Shown: in pieces, positions 1 through 9,052 of the stretch
How the letters are laid out: each line of letters opens with the position of its first letter
Position numbering within the stretch: the first letter of the stretch is position 1
NCBI GenBank assembly: GCA_947626145.1
Contig: CANQRB010000003.1
Coordinates: 62,001 to 126,000, forward strand
DNA length: 64,000 bases
From: an uncultured Clostridia bacterium
Lineage (GTDB): Bacteria > Bacillota > Clostridia > UMGS1883
Direction: 5' to 3'
The notes under the pieces: generated by a model
The model's database searches: none
What the model was told of the DNA's origin: nothing
Seen by the model: the letters and a program-made list of their open reading frames with translations, nothing else
Program-made: the position numbers and the translations under genes

Positions 1-35
1 CCGATGCCGTGCATTTTTGTTATGCGCATGGAAAT

Positions 36-473
36 TCACTCACCCTTCAATTTATGTCCAATATATTCATTCACAAGTCCGTAAATATATTCAGCATTTT
101 TAATTTGTTCCTCAGCATCTCCCTTATCGGCAACAAACATATCGTCATAGTCGGAAGCGCTGCGTATGGTGAAAGCGGAGCCTATCATCTTCGACATACC
201 GGCAGGGAAAACTCCTCCCTTAATATATCTTCTTCTAAACTCTGCTATAACTCCGCTGTGCTTGCTGGAATCAAAACCATCCAGCACCAGCACCGCCCTC
301 AAAGCGTGAAAAATCGCATAGTAGGCGCGGTTATTTGCCACTCTGTAGCTTTCTGCCCCAAAGAGAATTCGGGCAGCATCAAGATCCTCCTCCGACCGTT
401 TCAGGCGGTACAAGGCATAATCCCGACGTTCAGCGCTGTAATCAGGCAAGCCGCACACCCTCTCTCTGGACAT
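36..473 (-). CDS. HEPN domain protein (toxin-like partner of MNT)
   Basis: A small helical protein of the HEPN superfamily. It is about 146 aa if translated from the ATG that follows the ORF-track's first 26 codons. The central segment with NRAYYAIFHAL matches the conserved helix of HEPN proteins encoded next to minimal nucleotidyltransferases. A canonical RxxxxH ribonuclease motif is not obvious, so RNase activity is uncertain. It overlaps the end of the upstream MNT gene by 32 bp, so the two are co-translated. The ATG has no SD. A TTG at 449 is preceded by AGAGAGAGGG at good spacing and may be the real start. Family knowledge: such pairs act as toxin-antitoxin or defence modules. The toxin role here is inferred from context. 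Confidence 0.75.
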   Translation of the reverse strand: MSRERVCGLPDYSAERRDYALYRLKRSEEDLDAARILFGAESYRVANNRAYYAIFHALRAVLVLDGFDSSKHSGVIAEFRRRYIKGGVFPAGMSKMIGSAFTIRSASDYDDMFVADKGDAEEQIKNAEYIYGLVNEYIGHKLKGE

Positions 474-777
474 TCTGGTAAAAAGCGGAAACCGGCATAT
501 ATTGCTGATAAAGTCTGAAGCTCTGAAATACCGGCGCAAGCACAACATCATAGGTCATATCAAGTTCGTCGGAAATATCGTCCATACGCCGACGTTCCGC
601 TTTAATATCCTCATCCGGCACATCCAGCAAAACCATTAAATCAATATCGCTGTCCTGCGCAAAGTTTCCCCTGGCACAGGAGCCATAGAGTATCACCTGA
701 TTGAGCTTGGGGCCGTAAATTCGCTTAGCTTCGGACGCAAACTCGGACGCCGCCGTTCTGAAATCCCTTTCCGTCAT
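442..777 (-). CDS. MNT-type nucleotidyltransferase (antitoxin-like)
   Basis: A 111-aa minimal nucleotidyltransferase of the DNA polymerase beta fold. The segment LYGSCARGNFAQDSDIDLMV carries the GS...DxD motif that binds metal and nucleotide. In characterised HEPN/MNT pairs (MntA/HepT) the MNT protein AMPylates and silences the HEPN toxin. The start is the ATG at 777 behind an AAAGGGGG SD. Its 3' end overlaps the HEPN gene, as expected for a two-gene module. It lies 18 bp downstream of the ANTAR regulator gene, so it could be read from the glnA transcript as well. All motif residues appear intact. Confidence 0.82.
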   Translation of the reverse strand: MTERDFRTAASEFASEAKRIYGPKLNQVILYGSCARGNFAQDSDIDLMVLLDVPDEDIKAERRRMDDISDELDMTYDVVLAPVFQSFRLYQQYMPVSAFYQNVQREGVRLA

Positions 778-795
778 GCTTTCGCCCCCTTTTGT

Positions 796-1356
796 TCAAT
801 ACACTATCTCTCCCGCCAGAATGGCCCTGGCGGTGTCTATCATCTTGCTGCCGTTGTTCATGCTCACCCGCTGGATAAAGCGGTGGGCCTGATCCTCGGT
901 CATGTTGTTCTGCTCCATGAGCAGCTCCTTGGCCCGGGTAATGGTTTGTTTGTCCAAATCGCTCCGGCCGGGGCGCTTATCCTCGCCGCTCTTTTTTGTG
1001 CCGGGCTTGTCGTTTATCATTATAACAGTTTTCAGTGTGTCCAGAAGAGCCGTCCGGCTCACGGGCAGATTTATGCTTTGGATGCCGTAGGGCAGCTCAA
1101 CCGCTCCCACCTGATTTTGGGCCAGAAGCACCAGCATACCCACGCCCTGGGGCAGGTCGGCATATACCTCCGCCGCGGTGGTGTCCTTAAGTCTGTAGCC
1201 GCAGACCACCGCCGAAGCCGGCGCCCACTCCAGCATACGCAGAACCTCGGCGCCGCCGGAGCAGATCCCGCTGACGCCGTAGCCCCCGAGCTGAATGACA
1301 CGCCTTATGGTCTCGGCCGCTTCGGGATTCTGAAAAGCTATTACCACACTTTTCAT
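796..1356 (-). CDS. ANTAR-domain response regulator-like protein (NitR-like)
   Basis: A 186-aa protein with an N-terminal pseudo-receiver domain (residues 1-115) and a C-terminal ANTAR RNA-binding helix bundle (about 130-186, with ITRAKELLMEQNNMTEDQAH). ANTAR proteins bind paired hairpins in mRNA leaders and prevent termination. In solventogenic clostridia an ANTAR regulator (NitR) sits directly downstream of glnA, exactly the arrangement seen here. At the usual phospho-acceptor position (VVCGYRL) an Asp is missing and Gly is present, so control by phosphorylation is unlikely. It starts 35 bp after glnA. Its SD lies inside a hairpin that begins right after the glnA stop, suggesting translational coupling. 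Probable role: nitrogen-responsive antitermination, inferred. Confidence 0.82.
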   Translation of the reverse strand: MKSVVIAFQNPEAAETIRRVIQLGGYGVSGICSGGAEVLRMLEWAPASAVVCGYRLKDTTAAEVYADLPQGVGMLVLLAQNQVGAVELPYGIQSINLPVSRTALLDTLKTVIMINDKPGTKKSGEDKRPGRSDLDKQTITRAKELLMEQNNMTEDQAHRFIQRVSMNNGSKMIDTARAILAGEIVY

Positions 1357-1364
1357 CAGGAGAC

Positions 1365-1390
1365 CCCCTCTTTACAAGCCTGAAGAGGGC
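1365..1390 (-). promoter_or_regulatory. Hairpin masking the nitR-like SD
   Basis: Between glnA and the ANTAR gene the transcript reads CCCTCTT, a 9-10 nt loop, then AAGAGGGGG. The right arm contains the SD of the ANTAR gene. The left arm starts 3 nt after the glnA stop codon, so a ribosome finishing glnA would cover it. There is no T-run, so this is not a terminator. Confidence 0.55.
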
Positions 1391-1391
1391 C

Positions 1392-2723
1392 TCAGTATTT
1401 GCCGAGATATTTATCCATTTCCCAGCGGGTGACCTGGGTGCGGTACTCGTCCCACTCGGATTTTTTCGCCTTCACATATCTGTCAAAAACCTCGTTGCCA
1501 AGGGTCTCGCGGACGAGGCTGTCCCTCTCCATGGCCGCCACGGCCGCCTCGAGAGTGCCGGGCAGGCTTTCGATACCCATGCTGAGCCGCTGATTTTCCG
1601 TCAGGCTGAAAATCGAAATATTCACGCTTTCCGGAGGGGCGATCTGCTCCCTGATGCCCTCGAGACCGGCCTTGAGGATAACGGCCAGAGCCAGATAGGG
1701 GTTACAGGTGGGATCGGGGCAGCGGAGCTCAACTCTCGTTCCGGCCCCTCTTGCCGCCGGAATACGGATAAGAGTGCTGCGGTTGGAGGCACTCCATGAA
1801 ATATAGCAGGGAGCCTCGTAGCCGGGCACCAGCCGCTTATATGAGTTGACCGTGGGGTTCGTCACGGCGGTGAGGCCCTTGATGTGCTCCAGCACGCCGC
1901 CGATGAAGCTGTAGGCTAGCTCGCTCAGGCCGTTGTCGGCGCCCTCGTCATAGAAGGCGTTGCCCTTATCGTTCATCAGGCTCATGTTGGTGTGCATACC
2001 GCTGCCGTTGATGCCGAAAATGGGCTTTGGCATAAAGGTGGCGTGGAGGCCGTGGCGCTGGGCGATGGTCTTGACTACCAGCTTAAAGGTGATTATATTG
2101 TCGGCCGTGCGCAGAGCATCGTCGTAACGGAAGTCAATCTCGTGCTGGCCGGGGGCCACCTCGTGATGGGATGCCTCGATCTCGAAGCCCATCTCCTCAA
2201 GAGTCTGGATTATGTCGCGGCGGCAGTTTTCGCCGCCGTCAATAGGCGCCAAATCAAAGTAGCCGCCCTCGTCGTTGGTCTTGACGGTGGGCCGACCCTC
2301 GTCGTCGGTGTGGAACAGGAAGAACTCGCACTCGGGGCCCACGTTGAAGGTGTAGCCCATTTCGGCCGCCTCCCGCAGGGTGCGCTTCAGTATATAGCGG
2401 GGGTCGCACTCAAAGGGTGTGCCGTCGGAGTTATAAACATCGCAGATAAGGCGCGCCACCTTGCCCTGCTGGGGCCGCCAGGGAAATATTACGAAGGTGT
2501 CAAGATCGGGGTAGAGATACATATCCGACTGCTCGATCTTCGCAAAGCCGTCGATGGACGAGCCGTCGAACATACACTGGTTGTCCAGAGCCTTTTTGAG
2601 CTGGCTCTTGGTTATGGCCATATTCTTAAGCTGGCCGAAAACATCGGTAAACTGGAGGCGTATAAATCTTACGTCGTTTTCCTCCACAAGCCGTATGATG
2701 TCACTTTTGGTGTATTTTCCCAT
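1392..2723 (-). CDS. glnA: Glutamine synthetase, type I
   Basis: Makes glutamine from glutamate, ammonia and ATP; a cytoplasmic dodecamer. The 443-aa product is the normal length for a Gram-positive GSI. It has the N-terminal beta-grasp domain, then the catalytic domain with [10 protein letters not shown] and [17 protein letters not shown], both signature segments. The ORF track starts 20 codons earlier, but the ATG at 2723 sits 10 nt behind GGAGGAGG and begins MGKYTKSDI, so I chose it. A good SigA promoter lies about 75 bp upstream. The short leader contains a G+C-rich hairpin that could be an ANTAR target. The downstream partner is the ANTAR protein. Confidence 0.97.
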   Translation of the reverse strand: MGKYTKSDIIRLVEENDVRFIRLQFTDVFGQLKNMAITKSQLKKALDNQCMFDGSSIDGFAKIEQSDMYLYPDLDTFVIFPWRPQQGKVARLICDVYNSDGTPFECDPRYILKRTLREAAEMGYTFNVGPECEFFLFHTDDEGRPTVKTNDEGGYFDLAPIDGGENCRRDIIQTLEEMGFEIEASHHEVAPGQHEIDFRYDDALRTADNIITFKLVVKTIAQRHGLHATFMPKPIFGINGSGMHTNMSLMNDKGNAFYDEGADNGLSELAYSFIGGVLEHIKGLTAVTNPTVNSYKRLVPGYEAPCYISWSASNRSTLIRIPAARGAGTRVELRCPDPTCNPYLALAVILKAGLEGIREQIAPPESVNISIFSLTENQRLSMGIESLPGTLEAAVAAMERDSLVRETLGNEVFDRYVKAKKSEWDEYRTQVTRWEMDKYLGKY

Positions 2724-2798
2724 TAAAAAATCCTCCTCCCGGCCACAAACCGTCGCGGCCGCGGAATAGACGAAAGACCCCATTGCCTTTCATCTTAC

Positions 2799-2827
2799 AT
2801 TATAGCAGTAAAGGCGGAATTTTGCAA
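2799..2827 (-). promoter_or_regulatory. SigA promoter of glnA
   Basis: On the minus strand TTGCAA (2827-2822), a 17-bp spacer and TATAAT (2804-2799). The resulting leader to the glnA start is about 70 nt and includes a CGGCC/GGCCG hairpin just before the SD. Confidence 0.75.
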
Positions 2828-2894
2828 CCCACTTTTTTACTATTATTTCACCAAAACCCTTTTATTTTTTATCTATTTTATCCTCATGTAATTA

Positions 2895-3062
2895 AAAAGG
2901 CTTCCCCTCGGAGGGGAAAGCTTTTGCATCGTCTGTCGTTGTTAACATAAACCGTACAGCGGCGCGCCGAGGTCGTCGCGCCCTACCGTGGTATTTGTCA
3001 TTGTTACTAAAGTATGTAAATGCCACATATTAAAGGCTTCCCCTCGAGGGGAAGCCTTTATC
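2895..3062. repeat. Remnants of dispersed palindromic repeats
   Basis: Fills most of the 384-bp gap between glnA and cvpA. It contains an imperfect AAAGGCTTCCCCTC hairpin at 2897-2926 and a perfect 30-bp palindrome of the same sequence at 3031-3060. Between them is one copy of the GGCGCGCCGAGGTCGTCGCGCC module (about 2958-2985) that recurs near 35.4, 36.2, 36.5-36.9 and 39.8 kb. The 3031-3060 palindrome lies 48 bp after the cvpA stop and may serve as its terminator. Confidence 0.7.
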
Positions 3063-3107
3063 CTTGTCATTGTTACCTTATACTAATTCTTGATTAAAAG
3101 CAATTTT

Positions 3108-3698
3108 TTATTTTATCAGCAGTCCCAGAAGCGGGTTGTTGTCATACAGCAAAGACGCCAGAAAACTGCCGCGGAAAATATCGTCCGCGATGTCGGCGCC
3201 GGAAAAAATCTCCACCGCGGCGATTATGCCGAAAATCAGGAACGCCGCCACGGCCCCGATGACGAAGCCCGCAATCCCGCCAAGCATCCTGTTGGACTGC
3301 TTTATGACCGGAAGAGAGCCGGCCGTGCCAAGCACCGCGTTCACCACCAGCAGCACCGCCCTCACGAGCAGCACCACGGCCAGGAAGCTCACCAGACTTA
3401 ACGCCGCCCCGGCCACGCTGCGGGCGAACTCGTTTTCGGCGCCGGTGACGTTCATAACGTCGCGCATGACCCCCGGCAGATTTATCATTTTGTCAATATT
3501 TTCCACCAGCTTGGCCGTCAGGCCGTCAGCTATACCCATATTCTCCAGTACGGAGGCTATGGGGCGGTAGAGGACGAAGCCCAATATTACCGAGGCGGCA
3601 AGGCCGAGGGCGCTGGTCAGCATCCTGACCGCGCCCCTTTTAGCGCCCCAAAGCACAAAGGCCAGCAAAAAAAGCAGAGTCACCAGATCGGCTGTCAC
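3108..3698 (-). CDS. CvpA family membrane protein
   Basis: A 196-aa integral membrane protein with about four hydrophobic segments (near residues 3-20, 27-45, 100-125 and 145-165). The N-terminal pattern LLFLLAFVLWGAKRGAVR followed by a long helix is typical of the CvpA family, whose exact function in Firmicutes is unknown. It is the last gene of the methyltransferase-ecf-truA operon, 11 bp after the DUF5711 gene. The ATG is preceded by a weak AGGGGGAA SD. Function is not inferable beyond the family. Confidence 0.78.
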   Translation of the reverse strand: MTADLVTLLFLLAFVLWGAKRGAVRMLTSALGLAASVILGFVLYRPIASVLENMGIADGLTAKLVENIDKMINLPGVMRDVMNVTGAENEFARSVAGAALSLVSFLAVVLLVRAVLLVVNAVLGTAGSLPVIKQSNRMLGGIAGFVIGAVAAFLIFGIIAAVEIFSGADIADDIFRGSFLASLLYDNNPLLGLLIK

Positions 3699-3709
3699 TT
3701 ATATTCCCC

Positions 3710-4828
3710 CTAAGATATGATGCTCCCGCCGTTGCCGCTGAGGACGAAGACGGTCTTTCCGTCGCTGAAGAGGCTCATGCTCTTTACCGACGCGGAAGAA
3801 CTCAGCTCCTTTTTGAGCTCACATTTTTTGTTGAAAATAAATATCTTCTTTCCCGCCGAGGCGGCGAAGCGCTCGCCGTTGACGCTGAGGCTCTCGCACA
3901 GGCCGTCGAATACGGTGGACGAGACCACCTCGCCCAGACGGTTGACCACCTCTACCTCGGTGGAATTGCCAACAAGGCCGCTGTCCGCCGAGGTGTAGCA
4001 GAGCACGGCCATGTCCGGGTCGCTTATATCCGCGCCGCGCACAGTCTTGCCGTCAAAGGGCAGGCTCCAGCGAAGACTGCCGTCGGCGTTATAGGCGTCC
4101 AGACGGCTTGTGCCAAGGGCCAGCACCGAATGGTCACGGTTTATGCGGACCTTTAAATAAACCTCGTCCTCAACGGAGGCGGAGGCCTTTTTCTCCTCGC
4201 TGTCCAGACGCACCACCGAAAGCTCGCCCAGAAGCCTGTCCTCGGCGTCGTTTATGGAAGAAATAACCAGATGAGTGCTGTCGGCGCTCAAGTCCATACC
4301 CACAAACTGGCCGCTGCCCAGCGTCCAGGTATAAAAGGCGTCGCCCCGGTCGTTGTAGACGGAGATGCGGGTCTCGCCGCCGTCCCCGTCACAGGCCACG
4401 GCGGAATAGCCCTTTTCGTTCACCACGGCGGAAATAACCGGCGTATCGAAGCGCTTTTCAAAAATTTCGTCCATGTCCCTGTACAGCACAACAAGGTTCC
4501 CGTCCTGATTATAAGTCAGGATATACTTGCCGTTGGAGGAAATTTCCGGATCGGAAAGGCTTATGTCCAGGGCCTCGCTCCGCCCCTTTTCGTCCAGCAG
4601 GAGCATGGTATTGGTAGTGACGAGCAGGGCCCTGCCGCCAAAGGGCATAGTGCGGCCGAGGGAATAGCCTTCGATGCCGCGGGAGTCCTCCCCGTCGCCC
4701 TTAAATATTTCTATTCGGCTGCCGAGTCCGGTATTCCGGTTCTGGTAGACTATGACAAAGGCCAGAACCGCTATGAGGAGGACGGCGGCGCCGATTTTGA
4801 ATACCGAAGCCAAAGTTTCTCTTTTCAT
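3710..4828 (-). CDS. DUF5711-like membrane-anchored beta-propeller protein
   Basis: A 372-aa protein with a short cytoplasmic N-terminus, one membrane segment at about residues 12-28 (KIGAAVLLIAVLAFVIVY), then a long extracytoplasmic region. That region consists of repeating beta-rich blocks with VxxxGxYxLTYNQDGNLVVLY-type turns, as in WD40/YVTN-like propellers. It resembles the DUF5711 family of clostridia, which has no known role. It lies between truA (15-bp gap) and cvpA (11-bp gap), so it belongs to the same operon. There is no catalytic motif. A sensing or scaffolding role at the membrane would be a guess. Confidence 0.65.
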   Translation of the reverse strand: MKRETLASVFKIGAAVLLIAVLAFVIVYQNRNTGLGSRIEIFKGDGEDSRGIEGYSLGRTMPFGGRALLVTTNTMLLLDEKGRSEALDISLSDPEISSNGKYILTYNQDGNLVVLYRDMDEIFEKRFDTPVISAVVNEKGYSAVACDGDGGETRISVYNDRGDAFYTWTLGSGQFVGMDLSADSTHLVISSINDAEDRLLGELSVVRLDSEEKKASASVEDEVYLKVRINRDHSVLALGTSRLDAYNADGSLRWSLPFDGKTVRGADISDPDMAVLCYTSADSGLVGNSTEVEVVNRLGEVVSSTVFDGLCESLSVNGERFAASAGKKIFIFNKKCELKKELSSSASVKSMSLFSDGKTVFVLSGNGGSIIS

Positions 4829-4843
4829 TGTCCTAACTCCAAA

Positions 4844-5581
4844 TCAGTAAAACACGTCGTAAAGCCTGAGCCCCTGCGGCGGGGCGGTTATCCCCAGCAA
4901 GCGGCGGTCGCCCCTTTCAACGAGGTCCGCCAGCCCGTCAAGGCCGAGCTTGCCGTTGCCCACATATACCAGGGTGCCGACGATTATCCGCACCATATTG
5001 TACAAAAATCCGTTCGACGAGGCGGTGACCGTAATCAGGCTCCCGTCCCTTTCAATCCGCAGCTCCGAGAGGTTGCGGACGGTGTTCTTAACCTTGCTGC
5101 CCGCCGCCATAAAGCAGCGGAAATCCTTCTCCCCCCTGATGATATCACAGGCGGCCTCCATCTTCCCGAAGTCCAGCCGCACCGGATAGTGCCAGGCGTA
5201 GTTCCGAAGGAAGGGGTCGGCAAAGGGGGCGTTGAATATCTGATATTTATAGGTCTTGCGCACCGCGTCAAATCGGGCGTTAAAGTCCTCCGGCGCGGTC
5301 TCGCAGCCCTGAGCCCTGATGTCCGGCGGGAGCATGGTGTTCAGGACGAAGGGCAGCTTTTCGGCGGGAACGGTGGTGTCGGCGAAAAAGCTGCACACGA
5401 ATTTACGGGCGTGGACGCCGGCATCGGTCCGGGAACAGCCCGTCACCGCCGTGTCCTCGCCGACAATTCGGGATATCGTGTCCTCCATTATCTCCTGAAC
5501 GGTTATCCCGTTCAGCTGACGCTGCCAGCCGTGATAAGCCGTGCCGTCATAGGCTATGACGAGCCTGAATTTCTGCCTCAT
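4844..5581 (-). CDS. truA: tRNA pseudouridine(38-40) synthase
   Basis: Converts uridines 38-40 in the anticodon arm of many tRNAs to pseudouridine. The 245-aa length is standard. The catalytic aspartate is in CSRTDAGVHA (about residue 52), and the N-terminal YDGTAYHGWQRQ is the family signature. The ATG overlaps the ecfT stop by 4 bp. The ecfA1-ecfA2-ecfT-truA order is common across Firmicutes, which supports the assignment. Confidence 0.95.
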   Translation of the reverse strand: MRQKFRLVIAYDGTAYHGWQRQLNGITVQEIMEDTISRIVGEDTAVTGCSRTDAGVHARKFVCSFFADTTVPAEKLPFVLNTMLPPDIRAQGCETAPEDFNARFDAVRKTYKYQIFNAPFADPFLRNYAWHYPVRLDFGKMEAACDIIRGEKDFRCFMAAGSKVKNTVRNLSELRIERDGSLITVTASSNGFLYNMVRIIVGTLVYVGNGKLGLDGLADLVERGDRRLLGITAPPQGLRLYDVFY

Positions 5582-6396
5582 ATCACGCCTCCGTTCCTCA
5601 GCACCTTGAGAGCAATCATAGCCGAAACCAGCAGTATGCCGGCGGCAAGGGCCATGGCGTCAACCCGTCGGAATTTCAGCTCACGCAGGGAGGTTCGGCC
5701 GTCGCCGCCGTTGTAGCAGCGGCATTCCATGGCCATGGCCAGCTCCTCGGCCCGTCGGAAGGCTCCAACGAACAGGGGCACGAGTATCGGCGTCATTGAC
5801 TTGACCCGCTGAATGAGATTGCCGGACTCGAAGTCCGCCCCGCGGGAGGTCTGGGCCTTGATTATCTTGTCGGTCTCCTCCATGAGGGTGGGAATGAAGC
5901 GGAGGGCTATGCTCATCATCATGGCTATCTCGTGGCTCGGCACCCCGAACCTGCGCAGGGGGGACAGCAGCCTCTCGATGCCGCCGGTGAGGGCTATGGG
6001 CGAGGTGGTCAGGGTCAGCAGGGAGGTTCCCATAACAAGGAACACCAGCCGCACAGCCATTTTCACCGCAAGCACAACGCCGTCGTCAGTGATACGGAAT
6101 ATCCACCAGCGGAACAGCTCGTTTCCGGTGCCGGTCATGAAAAGGTTAAGCGCCAGAGTGAAGCACATGATTATTACCAGGGGCTTGAGGCCCCGGGTGA
6201 TAAAGCTCATTGGCACGTTGGAAATTTTTATCACAAGGGCGGTGAACAGCGCCGCCAGCATATACTCCCACAGGGACGAGGCCATAAAAAGCACCGCCAT
6301 ATAGACTATGACGCCGATGATCTTTGTCCGGGGATCCATCTCGTGGAGGGGAGAGCTTGTGTTGTAATACTGTCCGAGAGTTATATCGCGAAGCAT
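5578..6396 (-). CDS. ecfT: ECF transporter transmembrane component T
   Basis: The membrane coupling subunit of a group II energy-coupling factor transporter. It links EcfA1/EcfA2 to exchangeable vitamin-binding S components. The 272-aa protein has about five to six hydrophobic segments. The cytoplasmic coupling helices carry QTSRGADF and AMECRCYNGG, positions where the family has ARG-type motifs. It starts immediately after ecfA2. No S component is encoded in this window, so the substrate is unknown. It probably serves several S proteins encoded elsewhere. Confidence 0.92.
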   Translation of the reverse strand: MLRDITLGQYYNTSSPLHEMDPRTKIIGVIVYMAVLFMASSLWEYMLAALFTALVIKISNVPMSFITRGLKPLVIIMCFTLALNLFMTGTGNELFRWWIFRITDDGVVLAVKMAVRLVFLVMGTSLLTLTTSPIALTGGIERLLSPLRRFGVPSHEIAMMMSIALRFIPTLMEETDKIIKAQTSRGADFESGNLIQRVKSMTPILVPLFVGAFRRAEELAMAMECRCYNGGDGRTSLRELKFRRVDAMALAAGILLVSAMIALKVLRNGGVI

Positions 6397-7248
6397 TTAC
6401 CGTCCTCCCCTGACTATTTTTTCTATCTCGTCGGCGGCGGCCCCTACCGTAAATATGCGGCGGCTTAAAGGCAGTCCGGCGGCGATGAGGCCGTCCACTA
6501 TCCTCGATATCTGGGGGGTGTTGAGCCCCATGGAGCGCAGCTCGTCCCCACGGGAGAAAATATCCTCCACCGGGCCGTTCATCACCAGACGCCCGTTGTT
6601 CATTACGGCGGCGGTCTTTACCGTCCGGGCGATGTCCTCCATGGAGTGGGACACCAAGATCACCGTTTTGCACCAGTCGCCGTGGAGCTCCTCCAGCATG
6701 GAAAGCAGCTCGTCCCGTCCCTCGGGGTCAAGTCCCGCCGTGGGCTCGTCGAGGATGAGCACCTCGGGCTTCATGGCTACGACGCCCGCTATTGCAACCC
6801 GGCGCTTCTGTCCGCCGGAAAGGTCAAAGGGGGATTTGTCCAGCAGATCGCCGCCGATATTCACCCGCCGTGCCGCCTCCCGAACGCGCCCGTCTATCTC
6901 ATCTTCAGTGAGCTTTTGATTTTTGGGGCCAAAGGCGATGTCCCGATACACCGTCTCCTCAAAAAGCTGGTGCTCCGGGTACTGGAACACAAGGCCAACC
7001 TTTTTACGCAGCTCACGGGCGGCGGTTTTGTAGTCGGCATAGTCCCTGCCGTCCACGCTGACGCTGCCCTCCGGAGGGGGCAGGAGCCCGGCCACTATCT
7101 GCGTAAGGGTGGACTTGCCGCTGCCGGTGTGGCCGATAAGGCCCAGAAAATCCCCGTCGTCAAGGGTAAGGCTCACGCCGTTGAGAGCCACCCGCGCCGA
7201 GGGTTCGTTCTTATTATAGGTATATGTAACGTTTTTCAGTTCAATCAT
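6397..7248 (-). CDS. ecfA2: ECF transporter ATPase EcfA2
   Basis: The second ATPase of the ECF module. It has Walker [10 protein letters not shown], signature [13 protein letters not shown], Walker [13 protein letters not shown] and the H-loop in LVSHSMED. The ORF track starts from an upstream GTG. I prefer the ATG at 7248 ([12 protein letters not shown]), which overlaps the ecfA1 stop as ATGA and gives 283 aa, the usual length. The C-terminal extension after about residue 225 is typical of EcfA subunits. It should form a heterodimer with EcfA1 and couple ATP hydrolysis to EcfT. Confidence 0.93.
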   Translation of the reverse strand: MIELKNVTYTYNKNEPSARVALNGVSLTLDDGDFLGLIGHTGSGKSTLTQIVAGLLPPPEGSVSVDGRDYADYKTAARELRKKVGLVFQYPEHQLFEETVYRDIAFGPKNQKLTEDEIDGRVREAARRVNIGGDLLDKSPFDLSGGQKRRVAIAGVVAMKPEVLILDEPTAGLDPEGRDELLSMLEELHGDWCKTVILVSHSMEDIARTVKTAAVMNNGRLVMNGPVEDIFSRGDELRSMGLNTPQISRIVDGLIAAGLPLSRRIFTVGAAADEIEKIVRGGR

Positions 7249-8084
7249 TTTATTTTTCCACACATTTTCACTATCGCCTCTATGGCTCCGGCGCTGCGCA
7301 GAGCTCCGGTTTCCACGTCAAGGCCGCGCCGCTTCAGCTCCCAAACCAGCTCGGTGGCCTGGGGCACGTCAAGGCCGAGGGCCCGCATTTCCTCCACCTT
7401 GGGGAAGATATTGGCGGGGCTGTCGTCCATGACGATACGGCCCTTATCCATAACCACGCAGCGTCCGGCCTTTACCGCCTCGTCCATATAGTGGGTTATG
7501 AGGACTATGGTGATGCCCTTTTCCCTGTTCAGCCGGCGGATCGTTTCCATAACCTCGTCACGCCCTATGGGATCCAGCATGGCGGTGGGTTCGTCCAGAA
7601 CTATGCAGCGGGGCTCCATGGCCAGTATGCCGGCTATGGCCACACGCTGCTTCTGTCCTCCGCTCAGGAGGTGGGGGGCGTGCTTGCGGTAGTCGTACAT
7701 CCGCACGGTTTTGAGGGCCTCATCCACCCGCCGGCGCATCTCGTCACGGGGCACGCCAAGGTTTTCAAGGCCAAAGGCCACGTCCTCCTCCACAACGGTG
7801 GCGACTATCTGATTGTCCGGGTTCTGGAACACCATGCCAACGTTTTTCCGCAGCTCCAGCAGCCGGCTCTCGTCGGCGGTGTCGATGCCGCAGACGGTCA
7901 CACGGCCGCTTTTAGGCAGCAAAATGGCGTTGAGGTGTTTGGCGAAGGTGGACTTTCCGCTGCCGTTGTGGCCCAGCACGGCCACAAACTCCCCGTCCTC
8001 TATCTCGATATTCAGATTTTCAAACACCTTCACCTCGGCCCCATCGGCCTCATAGGAAAAGGACAGGTTTTCAGCTTTGATCAT
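7245..8084 (-). CDS. ecfA1: ECF transporter ATPase EcfA1
   Basis: The first ATPase of the ECF module, 279 aa. It has Walker [11 protein letters not shown]-loop in [11 protein letters not shown], signature [13 protein letters not shown] and Walker [13 protein letters not shown]. The Q-loop sequence NPDNQ is characteristic of EcfA1. The ATG has a GGAG SD and lies 34 bp after the methyltransferase gene, with no terminator between. It is therefore most likely transcribed from the promoter near 9.0 kb. Confidence 0.94.
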   Translation of the reverse strand: MIKAENLSFSYEADGAEVKVFENLNIEIEDGEFVAVLGHNGSGKSTFAKHLNAILLPKSGRVTVCGIDTADESRLLELRKNVGMVFQNPDNQIVATVVEEDVAFGLENLGVPRDEMRRRVDEALKTVRMYDYRKHAPHLLSGGQKQRVAIAGILAMEPRCIVLDEPTAMLDPIGRDEVMETIRRLNREKGITIVLITHYMDEAVKAGRCVVMDKGRIVMDDSPANIFPKVEEMRALGLDVPQATELVWELKRRGLDVETGALRSAGAIEAIVKMCGKIK

Positions 8085-8118
8085 TGGGTATCTCCTGCGG
8101 TCTGATATTATGCGTTTA

Positions 8119-8967
8119 TTATGCGTTCAGCCATCTTCCCGTGGCGCCGCAGGGCAGCACCAGTCCGGAGGACGTTATCGGCAGACCGATCTCGTCCGCG
8201 GTTATCTGTCCCTTGGGAAGAGTGAGGCTCATTATGTTTTTCAGTACCCCGGGCTGCAGGCCCGTGGTGTAGGAATTGAGTACAAAAAACAGCGGGGCGT
8301 CGCTGAGGAGCAGAGCCGCCCGCTCCACAAAGGCAAAGAGGCTGTCCTCCAGCTTCCACACCTCGCCGCCGGGCCCGCGGCCGTAGGAGGGCGGATCCAT
8401 GATGATCCCCTCGTACTTGCTGCCCCGCCGTATTTCCCGCTCCACCAGCTTGATACAGTCGTCCACAAAGAAGCGGATGCCATCCACGCCGCTGGCGGCG
8501 GCGTTTTCCTTGGCCCAGGCGGTCATGCCCTTCGAGGCGTCCACATGGGTGACGGAGGCTCCCTCGGCGGCGCAGGCCACGCTGGCCCCGCCGGTATAGG
8601 CAAAGAGGTTGAGGACCTTTGCGCCCCGGCGGCCTCTAAGCCGCTCACGCATCCAGTCCCAGTTCACGGCCTGCTCGGGGAAAAGGCCCGTGTGCTTGAA
8701 GCCCATAGGCTTGATATTAAAGGTCAGGCCGCCGTAGCGCACCCGCCAGCTTTCGGGGAGCCTGGAACGGTAGCTCCACTCCCCGCCGCCGCTGGAGCTC
8801 CGCTTGTAACGAGCATCGGCGGCGATCCATCTTTCCGGAGCGCAGCGCCGATCCCATATTACCTGGGGGTCGGGCCGGCAGAGAATTATATCGCCCCAGC
8901 GCTCCAGCTTTTCCCCACGGGAGGCGTCTATACATTCGTAGTCAGTCCATTTGTCGGCGATGAGCAA
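8119..8967 (-). CDS. Class I SAM-dependent (rRNA) methyltransferase
   Basis: A 282-aa methyltransferase resembling the RlmI/RlmK-type 23S rRNA methylases. SAM-binding motif I is in [14 protein letters not shown] (about residue 135), the acidic loop in [10 protein letters not shown], and motif IV in [17 protein letters not shown]. It lacks the N-terminal PUA domain of full-length RlmI, so the exact target base cannot be told. It starts at a TTG with an AAAGGGGG SD 7 nt upstream; no better ATG exists. It is the first gene after a consensus promoter and heads the ecf-truA operon. Confidence 0.83.
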   Translation of the reverse strand: MLIADKWTDYECIDASRGEKLERWGDIILCRPDPQVIWDRRCAPERWIAADARYKRSSSGGGEWSYRSRLPESWRVRYGGLTFNIKPMGFKHTGLFPEQAVNWDWMRERLRGRRGAKVLNLFAYTGGASVACAAEGASVTHVDASKGMTAWAKENAAASGVDGIRFFVDDCIKLVEREIRRGSKYEGIIMDPPSYGRGPGGEVWKLEDSLFAFVERAALLLSDAPLFFVLNSYTTGLQPGVLKNIMSLTLPKGQITADEIGLPITSSGLVLPCGATGRWLNA

Positions 8968-8997
8968 GGCGCGGCCCCCTTTCTTATTTGTTCATTA

Positions 8998-9026
8998 ATT
9001 ATAGCATAAACTGATTTCCACGTCAA
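8998..9026 (-). promoter_or_regulatory. SigA promoter of the methyltransferase-ecf-truA-cvpA operon
   Basis: Minus strand TTGACG (9026-9021), 17-bp spacer, TATAAT (9003-8998). The seven genes that follow have gaps of 34 bp or less or overlap, so they form one probable operon. Just upstream, ATACCATTAAG is present twice in tandem (about 9036-9057), spanning the yraN stop. Confidence 0.78.
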
Positions 9027-9052
9027 TACTTTTATACCATTAAGCTATACCA

